Below, piece by piece: positions 10,734 through 21,760 of a stretch of 64,000 nt of DNA. Positions within the stretch are counted from its first letter, which is position 1; every line of letters begins with the position of its first letter. This DNA comes from Pseudophaeomoniella oleicola (Eukaryota; Ascomycota; Eurotiomycetes; Phaeomoniellales; Phaeomoniellaceae): assembly GCA_003868215.1 (NCBI GenBank), contig QWDQ01000056.1:1-64000 (forward strand), read 5' to 3'. The position numbers and the translations under genes are program-made. The notes below the pieces were generated by a model that saw only the letters and a program-made list of their open reading frames with translations, was not told the origin of the DNA and ran no database searches.

Positions 10734-12606
10734 TCAATCTTCTTCCTCCTGCTTGACGCGGAATCCCACAAGAAAGGAGCTGTCATCGACCTGCAGCGAC
10801 CCCCGAAGAACACTATACGGAATCAGATCTTTACTCCACATCTTTGTGTCGTTCCATGAAGCCACTTCCTCTAGCAGCTTTGAGTCATTGACGGCTCCGA
10901 TGATCAGTGCGGAAGATCGTTCGCGTGCGGACGGCAGGCCGATCTTGACGGTTTGGACTCCCAGCATCAATGCGAGCGTGCGGTATGAGTCGTATGTGTC
11001 CGCTAATTGTTTCCTCAGGCCCGACGTGATGTGCAACGTGTTGAAGCCGTTCAGCATGTCTCGCATCATCCCCTGTTTGCCGATTTCTACGGCTTGTCGG
11101 ATGTCGCACTGCCATAGTTGCTCTTCTTTCGTGTTTCGGGGGACAAAACTCTCGATCGAGAGCATTTGCTTCTTTCGGGCAACTTCGACTAACCAGCTGT
11201 CAAAGACGGTGTCCTTCCCGGATGCAATAGCCATGAGGAATTTGGCGCTTTTGGTGAGCGATTTGCTTTTTCCGATGATCAGTGCATCCGCTTCCGGAAG
11301 ACTTCCGACCACGATTCCACCCAACGATGTGAAGGCTTTGATTATATGGACTTTGGATTGGACACTGGAGCTGGTGCTAAAGAAGATCCTGCGAACTCGA
11401 TAATCTCCCCTATAGCTAGGGTCACTTCTGTGATACCTCGTCTCACCCGCTGAGTCGGGATCCATCTCCATTGCGTGGGCCGTGTCTGATTGCAGAGTTA
11501 TCGTAGAGCATTCTGGATTGTGGGAGGAGGTTTGTGGCTCTTCTGGAGTAATATCAGCTGCTTCGCTACCCGCATGGGTGCGTGGAATGGTATGCAACTC
11601 TCCATGATTGGCATCCCTCTGCCTTGTGAGACCGGTCGGCGAATCTGGAATACCATCTGCCACAACGCGCTCGTCGTCATCATTCATTGACGCCTTCGAA
11701 GACCTTGACAGCTTTGTGCGCGCCGAGGGACCAGACAATTTCTGCCTCTTATGATTTGATCCTGGCCTTTCGCCATTCGACAAGAGGTCGTCCTCCGCAG
11801 GGGGTACGTTCTCCTTCTCTGATGAAGAGGCAAGCTCGGGAACTTTGCTGCTCGATAGTCGTCTCCGTGCATGACCACCATATCTACGGACAGTTCTAGC
11901 AGCCACGAGATCCTCATGTCTGTGAGGAGCTTTACTGGTACCTGGATCATTCGTCGCAGAGGGCAACGATTTTGATGGTTCGCAAGGTGATGCCGGTTTT
12001 TCTCCTTCTCTTGCTACCTCCACTGGGCTCACATCATCCGGAGGCTCTAGAAAACGGAGCATTAGATCTTGAAGATCGATATCGGATCCTGATTCCGTTA
12101 ATGCATCACTCCGATCTCCTAGGGGTGTAGCTGTTAAACCATGGTTGCCTCCACGTTCAACGGCATCTCCGTCGACAGAAGTGCTGTCGCTTATATGTAC
12201 ACTCCACTCGCCAGCACATGTCCTGAAACGGTCACCATCCCTAAGTACCCAGTATAACGGATTTCCGCATGAGAAGTCTTTGGTAAGCTTGATCCAATGC
12301 GCTGCGCCGGTTGGTAAGATTGAGATAGGCTCTTCACTATGTGGGAAGACGTGTAGAATGACGACAGACTGGTGGACAACTGCATGCTTGTCAAGACTAT
12401 CCTTGTGTATCCACGAACAAAGTACCTAGCCTATTGTACTGGTCTTTGGTAGACAAGTTATTTGAGCCTTTTGATAGATGTCGGTCACCATCTATTGAAG
12501 TTGAAAGGTCCAAAATCATATGTCGCTGTGGATCAGTGATGAATACTGACTCAGTCCTTTCAACTCCTGACGTGGGTGTCCAACGTAGTTCTAATTTAAG
12601 TGCCAT
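10734..12606 (-). CDS. Tandem-BRCT protein, Mdb1/MDC1-like candidate
   Basis: Two exons, 12606-12426 and 12379-10734, are joined through a short 46-base intron (GTACTT donor, CTTGAC branch, GCATGCAG acceptor), giving 608 residues; an ATG at 12639 would add 11. The N-terminal 150 residues form a compact, beta-rich segment ending in NPLYWVLRDGDRF, which is weakly FHA-like. A long serine/charged disordered region follows. The C-terminus has a clear BRCT repeat at about 388-475 (RRIFFSTSSS, LGGIVVGS, ALIIGK, conserved Trp in VFDSWLVE). A second repeat lies at about 500-600 (LHITSG, LGVQTVKIG, ALIIGA). An N-terminal FHA-like region with C-terminal tandem BRCT is the layout of fission-yeast Mdb1 and metazoan MDC1, which read phosphorylated H2A. 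The BRCT call is firm; the Mdb1 link is inference. Confidence 0.75.
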
Positions 12607-12975
12607 TGTCAAGAATGACAATCTTGTGGAATCAGACAACTCCCAGAAGATGATACATCGAAGGAGAAAACGGCGATAGGAACGTTAAGCATGTTATAAC
12701 CGAGACGTGATACCAAATGCGTGGTCAAGACAGATTCTTACACCATGACATAGATGCACATGTAGTCCTGCCTTGTGGCGAAGTAATATTGCAGATTGGA
12801 GCCCAGAATCTAAGGGTCATGGGGGACTCGTAGGAAATTATCGCACATTAAAAGAAAGAAAATCGGGAAAGAGGTTTTTACGAACGCCGAGACATAAACA
12901 TAACGTTGCAGTGTTGTCTGAATTGACATCTTTCTATCTCGTCCTTATAGTGTAGTGCTCGTCGAACCAGGCTCC
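12607..12975. other. BRCT gene promoter / transporter 3' flank
   Basis: This 369-base spacer separates two minus-strand genes. No repeat or ORF of interest was seen. Confidence 0.5.
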
Positions 12976-14583
12976 TTACTTGACTTCCAACACTTCCTCG
13001 AGAGTAGCTTCCTTTCCCCTCAAAACCGTCATCATGTCTGGAACATCGGTATGTTTACCTTCGAAGTATTCATCCACCTCTTCCAAGGTCTTGTTACTCG
13101 TTTCGACCCAATACCACCATACCCACACCGCGCAGAGAACGTCAAAGGCCGCGTTGATCATGTACGTCTTCCAACCGATTGCTTCCAGTGCAAAAGGGAA
13201 GACCCAGGAGACAAAAAGCCCACAGCCCTTCGAAAGGAAGGTAGCCACTGCAAGACCCGTTGCACGGACTGAGAATGACAAGACTTCCGGTTGGTACATA
13301 ACACTCAATGGCGTTAGACCAAATGAATACGCTCCCAGGAAAAGGAATATGCAAGCAACAGTGCCATATATGCCGCCCTTGTCGCTGCTGCTGCCATATT
13401 TTGCGGTAAGCCCACCAAGCATGAAGAAGAAGATTGCTGATCCAACAAGAGAGCTGATGCACAGAAGTTTCCGACCGAGTCGTTCCGCGAAATATGAACC
13501 TATCAGCGCAATGACAAGTTGCCATGCAGATAGAATGATATTGATCTCCAGTTGAGTATGAGCTGATGTAATGCCGGCTTGTTCAAGCATAGTAGAGAAG
13601 TAATATCTGCAATGGTATGAGTTCATGAACAGCTAGGGGAAAAGAAGGACAAAACATACGTGATAATGTTTGACCCCGTCAGCATTGTCAATGGAGCGAG
13701 GGAACATGCCAGAATAAGACGCCTTCTGTTATGCGCGGTTTTGACAATCTCAAGGAAACCGAGTTGTTTGCCTTGTGTCTTCTCCCAAGTGAGGGTCTCG
13801 ATGATTTCCCGATATTGAACTTGAACGATGGGGTGATTTGGATCAGATGTTCCAGCAGTGGCCATCAAAACCTCAAGAGCATGTTCATGCATGTCGTTGT
13901 ATACCAACCATCGAGGTGACTCTGGCAAAAATGGCAGAAGTGCTAATGCAACAATTGGAGGGGCGATTTGGATCAGAGAAGGAAGTCTCCACGCCCAGGT
14001 TGAGCCGATTTGTTGAGACTAAGAGAGAGAGTCAGCCATGCGTCAATCATTGGACTAGACAACGTACGGCATAACAGATGCCTGACGCAAGCAGTGTGCC
14101 GACAGCCCAGCAAGTGTAAAACAAGCCCAGTACAAGTGCACGCCACTTTGGCGGTGCAGTCTCGGCAGCATAGCTGACGGCTGAAACATTCCCAAGACCT
14201 GCACCAAGGCCGATAATCAGACGGCCGATGATGAATGCAGCGATGTTGGGCGCAGCGGCTTGGATAACAGCGCCAACCACCAATGTCAAGGCTGCAAGGA
14301 ACATGATTTGCCATCGTCCTCTCCAGTTGCACAAAGGTGCGGCGAGGAGAGCAGCGATTGCACCACCTACGAAGGTGATGGAAGAGTTGAGACCAAGAGT
14401 CGCTGTCGTGAGAGAGAAGTAGCCGGTATACTGACTCATGGCATTGAGAGAGCCCATAAGAGAGCCATCATAACCCCAGGTCGTCGAATCAACCGCAGAG
14501 GTAAGAACAATAAGTGCAGTTATAACGACTGGACTCTTGGGAACCAACTTGCTCAAATGCTTGAATTGGTAGTCGGAAGCCAT
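12976..14583 (-). CDS. MFS sugar transporter (hexose/lactose-permease type)
   Basis: Three exons, 14583-14068, 14018-13660 and 13606-12976, give 501 residues. Sugar-porter signatures are present: WGYDGSLMGSL in the first helix, NWRGRWQIMF in the helix 2-3 loop, GRLIIGLGAGLGNVS, PESPRWL before the central loop, and the C-terminal ETSNKTLEEVDEYF. About twelve hydrophobic segments are visible. It is a plasma-membrane, probably proton-coupled, sugar importer; the sequence resembles the fungal lactose permease/cellodextrin group more than high-affinity glucose carriers. Its start faces the GH3 beta-glucosidase start across about 0.6 kb, so a disaccharide or beta-glucoside substrate is the natural guess. 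The substrate cannot be read from sequence. Confidence 0.9.
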
Positions 14584-15218
14584 CTTCTCAAATTGTCAGG
14601 GAATAGAAGGCTGAAGATCGACTGTGCGCAAGTCGACAAGTGCTTGGATATGGGGGAATCAGTAGTAGATATATGCAGAGGCAGAAGCCATGCCCCCTGT
14701 ACCCTGCAATGTCCATAGGCGCGTATCTTCGAATGAGATAGGACGATTACTTATCAGTGGTCTTGAGCTGACCCCCTTTGTCCAAACCCCAAAGACTATC
14801 TCCGATCTACTCCAGGATATCGAGGACATGTAGATCACCATTGAGCGAATACCATGGTGATAGATGCTGGCCCAGAAGCGAGGTGGATCTAGATAGTCTG
14901 GACATGGCCGACTTAGTGTAGAACCGTATCTGTTCCTTATCTCGAGACAATGCCAAGACCGTCTCTCCCCATAAAAGCGCCCTCATCCGTCGGACAACGC
15001 CCGCAGATCAGGAACCAGTGCACTAACCCGTTCCTGGCTGATTCACGATCGGACTAGTCTTGGTACGGTGAAGATGACTGAACAATTTTCCAAGTCCTCG
15101 GGCCTTTTCTCCCTGCTCAAGTCAAAATTGTTGTGCGTTGAAGGGGGAGGTCGCAGGATCATCTAGAAGACACTACGCAGGCTGCCTGGCGAACCGGTTA
15201 TCGTCGACTGTGTTCACC
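14584..15218. promoter_or_regulatory. Shared divergent promoter, sugar transporter and beta-glucosidase
   Basis: This 635-base region lies between two divergently transcribed genes for sugar uptake and beta-glucoside hydrolysis. Such pairs are often co-induced in fungi. Several isolated CGG triplets occur (for example near 15047 and 15063), but I could not recognise a definite CreA or zinc-cluster operator by eye. The first 27 codons of the longest GH3 frame fall within its right edge. Confidence 0.5.
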
Positions 15219-17798
15219 ATGTTCTTGGGAGACACCCTCGTATCAACATGGCTAGAGTTGCTCACCCTAGAAGAGAAGGTGTCCCTGCTGGGTGGGCTAA
15301 ACATGTGGGAGACAGTCCCCATCGCCAGGTTGGGAATTCCGAGCCTGAAGACGACAGATGGCCCAGCAGGTGTGAGAGGACAGACTTGGTTCGGAGGCTC
15401 AAAATCGACATTTATTCCTTGCGGGATCTCACTCGGTGCAACCTTCGATCCTGACTTGATTGAGAAAGTGGGTGAAATCCTGGGTAAAGAAACCAAGGCC
15501 AAGAACGCTCATATTCTACTTGCACCGACAATGAATCTCAGCCGATCACCTTTCGGTGGCCGCAACTTCGAGAATAACGGTGAAGACCCTTACCTGACCG
15601 GACGCATTGCAACGAGTGAGGTCCGAGGTATTCAAAGCCAGGGTGTCGGAGCGTGCGTGAAGCACTATGTTGCCAATGAGCAGGAGTCAAGAAGGTTCAA
15701 CATAGACGAACAGATTGACGAGCGGACACTCCGAGAGATGTACCTCCGACCATTTCAAATGGCCATGAAGGCGAACCCATGGTCAGTGATGTCCAGTTAC
15801 AACAAAGTCAACGGAGAGCATGTTGATGGGTCCCACTTTCTTCTCAAGCAGATTCTGAGAGACGAGTGGGGCTTTGACGGTCTGACTATGAGCGACTGGG
15901 GTGGCACCAATAGCGTCGTTGAGAGCGTGTTAGCAGGCCTTGATCTTGAGATGCCAGGTCCACCCGTCAAAAGAGGATCCCTGTTGCTATCGACCATCTC
16001 TGAAGGCAAAATCACGGAATCCAGCATCGACGAATGTGTCAAAAATATCTTGAAGGTTGTCTGTAAGGCTCAAGGGCCAATGAATCTATCCAGAATCGTT
16101 GAAAAAAAGGGAATAACCTTGGAAGGTATCGCTCCTGCAGCGAACAATAACATTGATCGAAATCGGACTGCCCGTGAACAGACCCTGGACTTGATAGAAC
16201 ACCGCCAGATCATCAAAGACGCAGCGATTGGCGGCATGGTCCTTCTGAAGAACGACGGAATTCTACCTCTGCAACCTTCACGAGTCAAGAAAGTGGCCAT
16301 AATCGGACCAAACGCCAAGAAGCCTACAGCCGGAGGAAGTGGCTCTGCAGCTTTGAATCCTTATTATATCAGCACCCCCTATGAGTCGATTGCAGAAGGT
16401 ATACACTCAATCAATCCGGAAGTACTCTTAACCTATGGCAAGGGAATACTTACTCATCGACTGATGCCACTGCTTGAAAATGTAATCTCCCCAGATAATG
16501 GAAAACAGGGATTTCATTTGGATTTCTTCCGAGGTTTTGATCTGAGCGGTGAAATCGTGGAGACCAAATCTTGGGGTTCTTCCTTCATTTTTTTCATGTC
16601 CGATGACGATGTGCCCCAGGCGTTGAAGGGAAAGGACTATTCAATCCGACTTTCCGGCATCTACAAGCCACCGGTTACTGGATTATATCAGTTCGGACTC
16701 TCGAGCATTGGAAAAGCAAAATTCTTCATTGATGATGTTCTCACGATTGACAATTCCAACTGGACCAAAGCTGGCGGTACGATGATGAACTGCGGTAGCG
16801 AAGAGGTTGTCGTGGAGATATTCCTGGAATGCGCCAAATCATATAATATCAGGATCGATTATGCTGCCACCAGGCCACCATTCAAGGCCCATGACAATAC
16901 TCTGTTCCCCTTCCTCGCCGGCATCAGGCTAGGCGCATTGCCACCAGTCGATGAAGATGAGCTATTCGCCGAAGCCGTACAACTTGCGAAGGAGGCGGAT
17001 CAAGTCGTATACATCGGTGGTCTCAATAATGACTGGGAGAAAGAAGGAAGTGATAGGACAACGTTGCAATTGCCGCGAAGATCAGAAGAGTTCATTCACG
17101 CTGTTCTCGCCGCAAATCCCAACACCGTCATTGTCAATCAATCTGCGTGCCCGGTCGATATGTCATCTTGGGTTCATAAAGCTGCCGCTGTTGTTCAGGC
17201 ATGGTATCAGGGACAAGAGTGTGGGAACGCAATTGCTGATGTACTCCTTGGGAAAGCCAATCCCTCAGGGAAGCTTCCTATTACGTTCCCCAGAAAGATC
17301 GAAGACCATGGAAGCTCCGAATACTTCCCAGGAGATGTTGAAAACGATTCTGCGACATATGGGGAAGGTCTCCTTGTTGGATATCGATGGTTTGATAAAT
17401 ATGGTATAGACCCGCTCTTCGAATTTGGGTACGGATTGACTTATACAACATTCGCAATATCCAATATTTCCATCGAAGGCTCAGTCGGCAAAGACAAAGC
17501 TGCGACGCTAATTGCAGACGTTACAAACACAGGGAATATGACAGGTTCTGAGGTGGTTCAAGTATACCTGTCTGTGCCGGGTATACCGGCACCGGTGAAG
17601 GCATTGAAAGGTTTCCAGAAAGTCCGTGTTAATCCAAAAGAGACTAAAAGAGTCCGGATAGAGATCGGCAAGGAAGCTATGGAGTGGTATGATGTCGAAC
17701 AAGGACAATGGCGGGTAGATAACGGGTCTTATGATGTATATGTAGGATCCAGTTCCCGGGACATCAAATCAATTTTGAAGCTTCTGGTAGATCTGTAA
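15219..17798 (+). CDS. GH3 beta-glucosidase with PA14 insert
   Basis: A single intronless frame. It is open from ATG 15138, but the ATG at 15219 (context TTCACCATG) fits family N-termini better and gives 859 residues. The GH3 N-domain has LTLEEKVSLLGGLNMW, TTDGPAGVRG, APTMNLSRSPFGGRNFE, KHYVANEQE and the nucleophile aspartate in TMSDWGG (about residue 226). A PA14 insert lies near residues 430-570 (IRLSGIYKPPVTGLYQFGLS). The C-domain contains the acid/base region WEKEGSDRTTLQLP, and the fibronectin-like tail has FEFGYGLTYTTF and SEVVQVYLSVP. It removes terminal beta-D-glucose from oligosaccharides or glycosides. No signal peptide is visible, so it is probably intracellular, which fits the divergent transporter next door. 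Confidence 0.94.
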   Translation: MFLGDTLVSTWLELLTLEEKVSLLGGLNMWETVPIARLGIPSLKTTDGPAGVRGQTWFGGSKSTFIPCGISLGATFDPDLIEKVGEILGKETKAKNAHILLAPTMNLSRSPFGGRNFENNGEDPYLTGRIATSEVRGIQSQGVGACVKHYVANEQESRRFNIDEQIDERTLREMYLRPFQMAMKANPWSVMSSYNKVNGEHVDGSHFLLKQILRDEWGFDGLTMSDWGGTNSVVESVLAGLDLEMPGPPVKRGSLLLSTISEGKITESSIDECVKNILKVVCKAQGPMNLSRIVEKKGITLEGIAPAANNNIDRNRTAREQTLDLIEHRQIIKDAAIGGMVLLKNDGILPLQPSRVKKVAIIGPNAKKPTAGGSGSAALNPYYISTPYESIAEGIHSINPEVLLTYGKGILTHRLMPLLENVISPDNGKQGFHLDFFRGFDLSGEIVETKSWGSSFIFFMSDDDVPQALKGKDYSIRLSGIYKPPVTGLYQFGLSSIGKAKFFIDDVLTIDNSNWTKAGGTMMNCGSEEVVVEIFLECAKSYNIRIDYAATRPPFKAHDNTLFPFLAGIRLGALPPVDEDELFAEAVQLAKEADQVVYIGGLNNDWEKEGSDRTTLQLPRRSEEFIHAVLAANPNTVIVNQSACPVDMSSWVHKAAAVVQAWYQGQECGNAIADVLLGKANPSGKLPITFPRKIEDHGSSEYFPGDVENDSATYGEGLLVGYRWFDKYGIDPLFEFGYGLTYTTFAISNISIEGSVGKDKAATLIADVTNTGNMTGSEVVQVYLSVPGIPAPVKALKGFQKVRVNPKETKRVRIEIGKEAMEWYDVEQGQWRVDNGSYDVYVGSSSRDIKSILKLLVDL

Positions 17799-19077
17799 GA
17801 ACAAGCCTTGCTTCAGTGCGTATACACGAGACTTAGGATTGATGGAGATAGGCAGCATCTAGACTAGGAGAGTAGTCACCCGGGGAACAGTGAATCTTGA
17901 CTCAACCCTTTCTCCTTTCTTTTTGTACATGTCGTGATTTCAGAATGAATAGGATAAGTAAAGAGTAATGTCGTGAGGTAGGTGAGATGAAGCACGGAGA
18001 AACGGGACGTTACCCCGCCAAGGCTCACGGCTTGCTTTGTTCCGTCTACCTCCGACTTCCGTCCCTTTTCTTCTCCTCTTCTCGACTTCTCTACTCCTGA
18101 ATATATAATGCAATGATTCTTTGTCGATTCTGGACAAACTAATCGGCATTCGGCTTGTTGATTTGTTTGGCAGGTAATGCTTTACCAAGATTGACTAGGT
18201 CTCCAATGTCAGCACTGATCAATGAAGTACCCGCCATGGTAATCGCAGTCAACCTTAACATATCTCATCTATCTCGCTTATGGCTTTTCGAACTTCTTGA
18301 ACAAAGAGAAAGGCTCTCATCTGGATCTCAGGAACCTGCATATATGGGTGAGACAGTCCAGTGTCTTGGAGATGCTGCCTGCTCGATGCTGTGTCCTTTT
18401 GCACTGTGTTGAGGAGTGAAGAACAATATGCTGCACGGGCCACTTTTCCTTCATATTGTTGTCCCAGCAGTATGGAACCATCTACACCGACATACACCAA
18501 GACAAGAGACGCTAGATGTACCCGCCGAACCGATCTCCCGGTAGCATGTTTATCATGTAGGGTCCATTGTTTCCTTAGTCGTTTGCGGTGTCTGATATTC
18601 AAATTTGATGCCTGATATCATTATACACCAGCACTACTTGTATGGTGGCCGTGAGACATGAGGGCAGACGCGAGCGCGCCATCTGTCAAGGTTGAAGAAC
18701 TAGCGGGTTGCAGCAATAGTTGATCAAGTCAGTAAGACAGCTTGTCTAATGTAGGGAGGGACTCGGTAAAAGAAGATAAGCTATGCTCGTTAAGTTGTCG
18801 GTTCTGGTGAAGCAAAGTATTTTCATAACTTCACTTTACATGTTGACATATTCGCGTTTTCATTTCTCACGAACTCCTAGCTCGGCAAAACGCTGCGTTT
18901 CTTTCACTCTTTACATATCCATCCCCTTTAATTAAAAGTCCCGCGACAGCGACATCATCCACTACCAGGCATCCAATCAAGCGATTGACGACGTAAGCGC
19001 CGAGCTTTGAAGCAGCTGCTCATCCGACGGTCTCTCCTTATCAACATAGTGCAATCTTTGACGCCGAGCTTTTCGAA
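17799..19077. other. Intergenic between GH3 and STE2
   Basis: This 1.28-kb stretch holds a 115-codon minus-strand frame (18255-18602) that lacks an ATG at its start and has no recognisable domain. No repeats stand out. The right part must carry the STE2 promoter; a TTTAATTAAAA stretch lies near 18928. Confidence 0.5.
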
Positions 19078-20652
19078 ATGTCTGCTGTAAGTCATGAGCC
19101 CGACTCTGAAGCGCACTTTGCAGCAAAATCTGACCTCTTTGATAGACGGCAGCCGACGGGGTTCCTTATGCGACCCAAGTTCCTGTGCCCCCAGGATTCG
19201 ATGTAACAAAGCAGAGTGTCATCCTCTATCGCGGAAATGGAACTGCTTACGACCCGATTCCTTTGGCTAACATCAATGTCTGGGCAAAGGGCGGATATCG
19301 TCTGAACTTCCAATATGGCGGTAAGTTCCTCCGGCATGAATATGATACCGACCCCTAGATGCTGATATTTCTACTTAGCGCTCTTCGGCTTGGCTTTTGG
19401 AATGCTCCTCAATCTCATTTGTTTGACACCTGCCAAAACTCGACGCACGATTATCTTTAACTTGCAATGCATATCTCTAGCTCTGGTACTCATCCGCAGT
19501 GTCTGCCAAGGTTTGATCTGGAGCACAACTGTCTGGGGTACTCTTATTATGGACTTTGAACTCAACCCTGGATGGACTTCTACGAATGACGAAGTTGCAG
19601 CCGCCTTTGCAGGTATTCTCCCCCTTTTCTTGGAAGTCGCAGTTTTCGGCAATCTCTTCATCCAAGCCAAAGCCATCCTGTCTGCCACCAAACCCGTTGT
19701 CCGCAATGCAATTCTCGCAGCGCTCACTTCACTTTACGTTGTTGCTATCGGATTCAACGGCTACTACTACGGCATTGCTTTGAAACAGTCTATCTATCCC
19801 CAAACCCCATCTCCAGTCATTTGGGCAACCACTGCTGGTGGATGGCTGATGTCAGCTGCGATCATGGCATTCAGCGCTGTCTTTGGTGGAAATGTGGCCT
19901 TGGTTGTCTCCAGACGCGTCAAGATGGGCATTCGGCGCCAAGATGCTTTGCAGATCATGATTGCGGTCTCCATAGAGTCTTTCATTGTTCCATGTAAGTC
20001 TGCCGACGATATTTTCATGTTCAGTTGACTAACGTTTGTAAATGAAGTCATCTTCGCCTTGATCATGCACTTTGACACTCTCATCCCGGATCCTAGGACC
20101 ATCGCTATGGAGTCTGTCGCGATTCTTCTCCCTTTCGGTTCTCTCTGGGCCCGCATGCAAACCGTCCACGAGGTCCTTCAGCGCGAAGAACGAGAACAAG
20201 CTCGTCTCAGGCACAATAACAATAGCAGCAACAACCCTCTCACCGCGTTCCTTAACGAGGGCCCCCCGAACCGCAACAATTCACAGTCCCTCCAAGCCAC
20301 AACCTCCGACGACGAGGGTGGCAGTGGCACGATCTCCGTCCAACCCCTCCGCGGCCTCCGTAAGCACTTCCCCTTCAAACCCTCTTTCCGTCGCGGATCC
20401 GCTTCCCGCCCCAGCACGGACGCCGTCTCTCCTCCTCCCCCTCCCCCCATCTCTCCCGACGGCCCACTCGACACCAACATTGGTCCGACTGCCGCTGAAC
20501 TCGACCTCATGTACCCCACGCTCGACGAACGTGACAGGACTATTCCTACCCCAACCCGTCGTGCCGGTGGTGGTTTCAATGTGGCCAGAATGAGCGGCGG
20601 CGGCGGTGGCGGTAGCGGTAGCGGTAGCAGCAGAAGACCAAGCAACTTCTGA
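19078..20652 (+). CDS. STE2: Alpha-pheromone receptor Ste2/PreB, seven-helix GPCR
   Basis: Four exons, 19078-19086, 19146-19320, 19379-19993 and 20048-20652, give 467 residues. The first exon is only ATG TCT GCT. The N-terminus carries PPGFDVTKQSVILYRGNGT and INVWAKGGYRLNFQYGA, the typical Ste2 entry into helix 1. Further Ste2 hallmarks are TRRTIIFNLQCISLALVLIR (helix 2), the helix 3 region with NPGWTSTNDEVAA, and the helix 6 segment joined across intron 3, ESFIVPFIFALIMHFD, where the conserved proline lies, followed by LLPFGSLWA (helix 7). The cytoplasmic tail of about 170 residues is Ser/Thr-rich, with a run of six prolines and a glycine/serine run. It senses alpha-type peptide pheromone and couples to heterotrimeric G protein for mating and chemotropism. 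Confidence 0.93.
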
Positions 20653-20751
20653 CGCGGGCATTGGAACTTTTGAGATCCGATCTGCTCTGCTCTGCTCCGC
20701 TCTGGGACTGGGCTGGACTGGACAGATAAATGGTTTCGGAGGAAGGAAGGA

Positions 20752-20775
20752 GATAGGATAGGATAGGACAGGATA
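20752..20775. repeat. (GGATA)n microsatellite
   Basis: Imperfect pentanucleotide tandem downstream of STE2, with one unit changed to GGACA. A similar tract lies at 57889-57903. Confidence 0.85.
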
Positions 20776-20853
20776 CGAGGATGGGAGAGAGACCAAGGCT
20801 TGGACCAGGACGGAGGTGAAACGGGTTGATATGGCGGAATTAGGGGATAGTAC

Positions 20854-20873
20854 GGTCAGGTCAGGTCAGGTCA
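20854..20873. repeat. (GGTCA)4 microsatellite
   Basis: Four perfect copies of GGTCA followed by a degenerate copy. The reverse-complement repeat (TGACC)4 occurs at 57645-57664. Confidence 0.9.
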
Positions 20874-21760
20874 GATCAGGGTCGGAAGATACATACCTCC
20901 TTACCTACATCCATAGGTACATAACGTAACATACCTTAAAGAACCATTAGGTTGCATAAGATCTTTCACCTACACTTGCCTTTTCCACGGTTCATGATCG
21001 TGCTGTCTGTCTTGGGTTCATGTGGTCCTAATCACCTGAGGTACGTTGTAAACCTTCTTATCACGCAGGCCTTTTGTGCTATTCATTCTGTACCTATCCT
21101 GCAATAGCACCAGCTAAAGGAAATATCCGTCAATCCCCGTTCATGCATAGGTATCTAACGCCGACACTTGCAGTGATCAACCAAAACCCCAAATCCTAAC
21201 CTACCAACGACGCCAGTAACCCATTCATGATTCATACGCAGGTCATGTCTCTCGTTTCCTTGCGGAACGCTTCCGTTCCTATCATGGATCACCGGTCTGT
21301 CGTTTTTGCATCCATTCCAACTTTGTCCCCAGTACTCGCACCTAAAGGATTCCTCCCTTTGCAGACGGAACAGATGGCGCAGTCACAGAGGAATAATTCT
21401 GTTGAGCGCGAACGCAGAGGTTTCAGTTAGTTTCGGGGATCTTATCTTGCTGTGGGTGTGAGCGGAAGGTCCAAGGGGAGAGTTAGATATGAGGTAGCAC
21501 ATAGACGCAGTTGCGTGGGTGGGATGTAGAGGGCATTTCCACCGTTTCGACATGGAATTGAGGAGCGATTTCCAGAGCAAGATGAATCCACCGAAATCCT
21601 TAAATAAGTTCAAAATGCGATCCTTTGAGATAGATGCTCCAGAAAGCTTCAAGGTTGACTCTTTATGATGTCGCATATCATGGTGATATAATGGAGTGGC
21701 TTTGATCGCACATACAAGAACAAAAATGACATTTCGGAACAAGAAGGATTTGTGGCATTT

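Larger units (their letters stand above)
20653..21760. other. Convergent spacer with pentanucleotide repeats
   Basis: This is the space between the 3' ends of STE2 and the peroxin gene. It contains a GCTCT-type run near 20687, a (GGATA)n tract at 20752-20775 and a (GGTCA)4 tract at 20854-20873. Further right are several TACCTA/TAGGTA half-palindromes. No gene was recognised. Confidence 0.6.

Noticed and set aside
10609-11403. 264-codon plus-strand ORF
   Set aside because: It is antisense to the BRCT gene, whose motifs and splicing are well supported.
18255-18602. 115-codon minus-strand ORF between GH3 and STE2
   Set aside because: It starts at a non-ATG codon, its only methionines are near its end, and no family or splice-supported extension was seen.
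20072-20796. Several long ORFs over the STE2 tail
   Set aside because: They arise from the low-complexity Pro/Gly/Ser codons of the receptor tail read in other frames.
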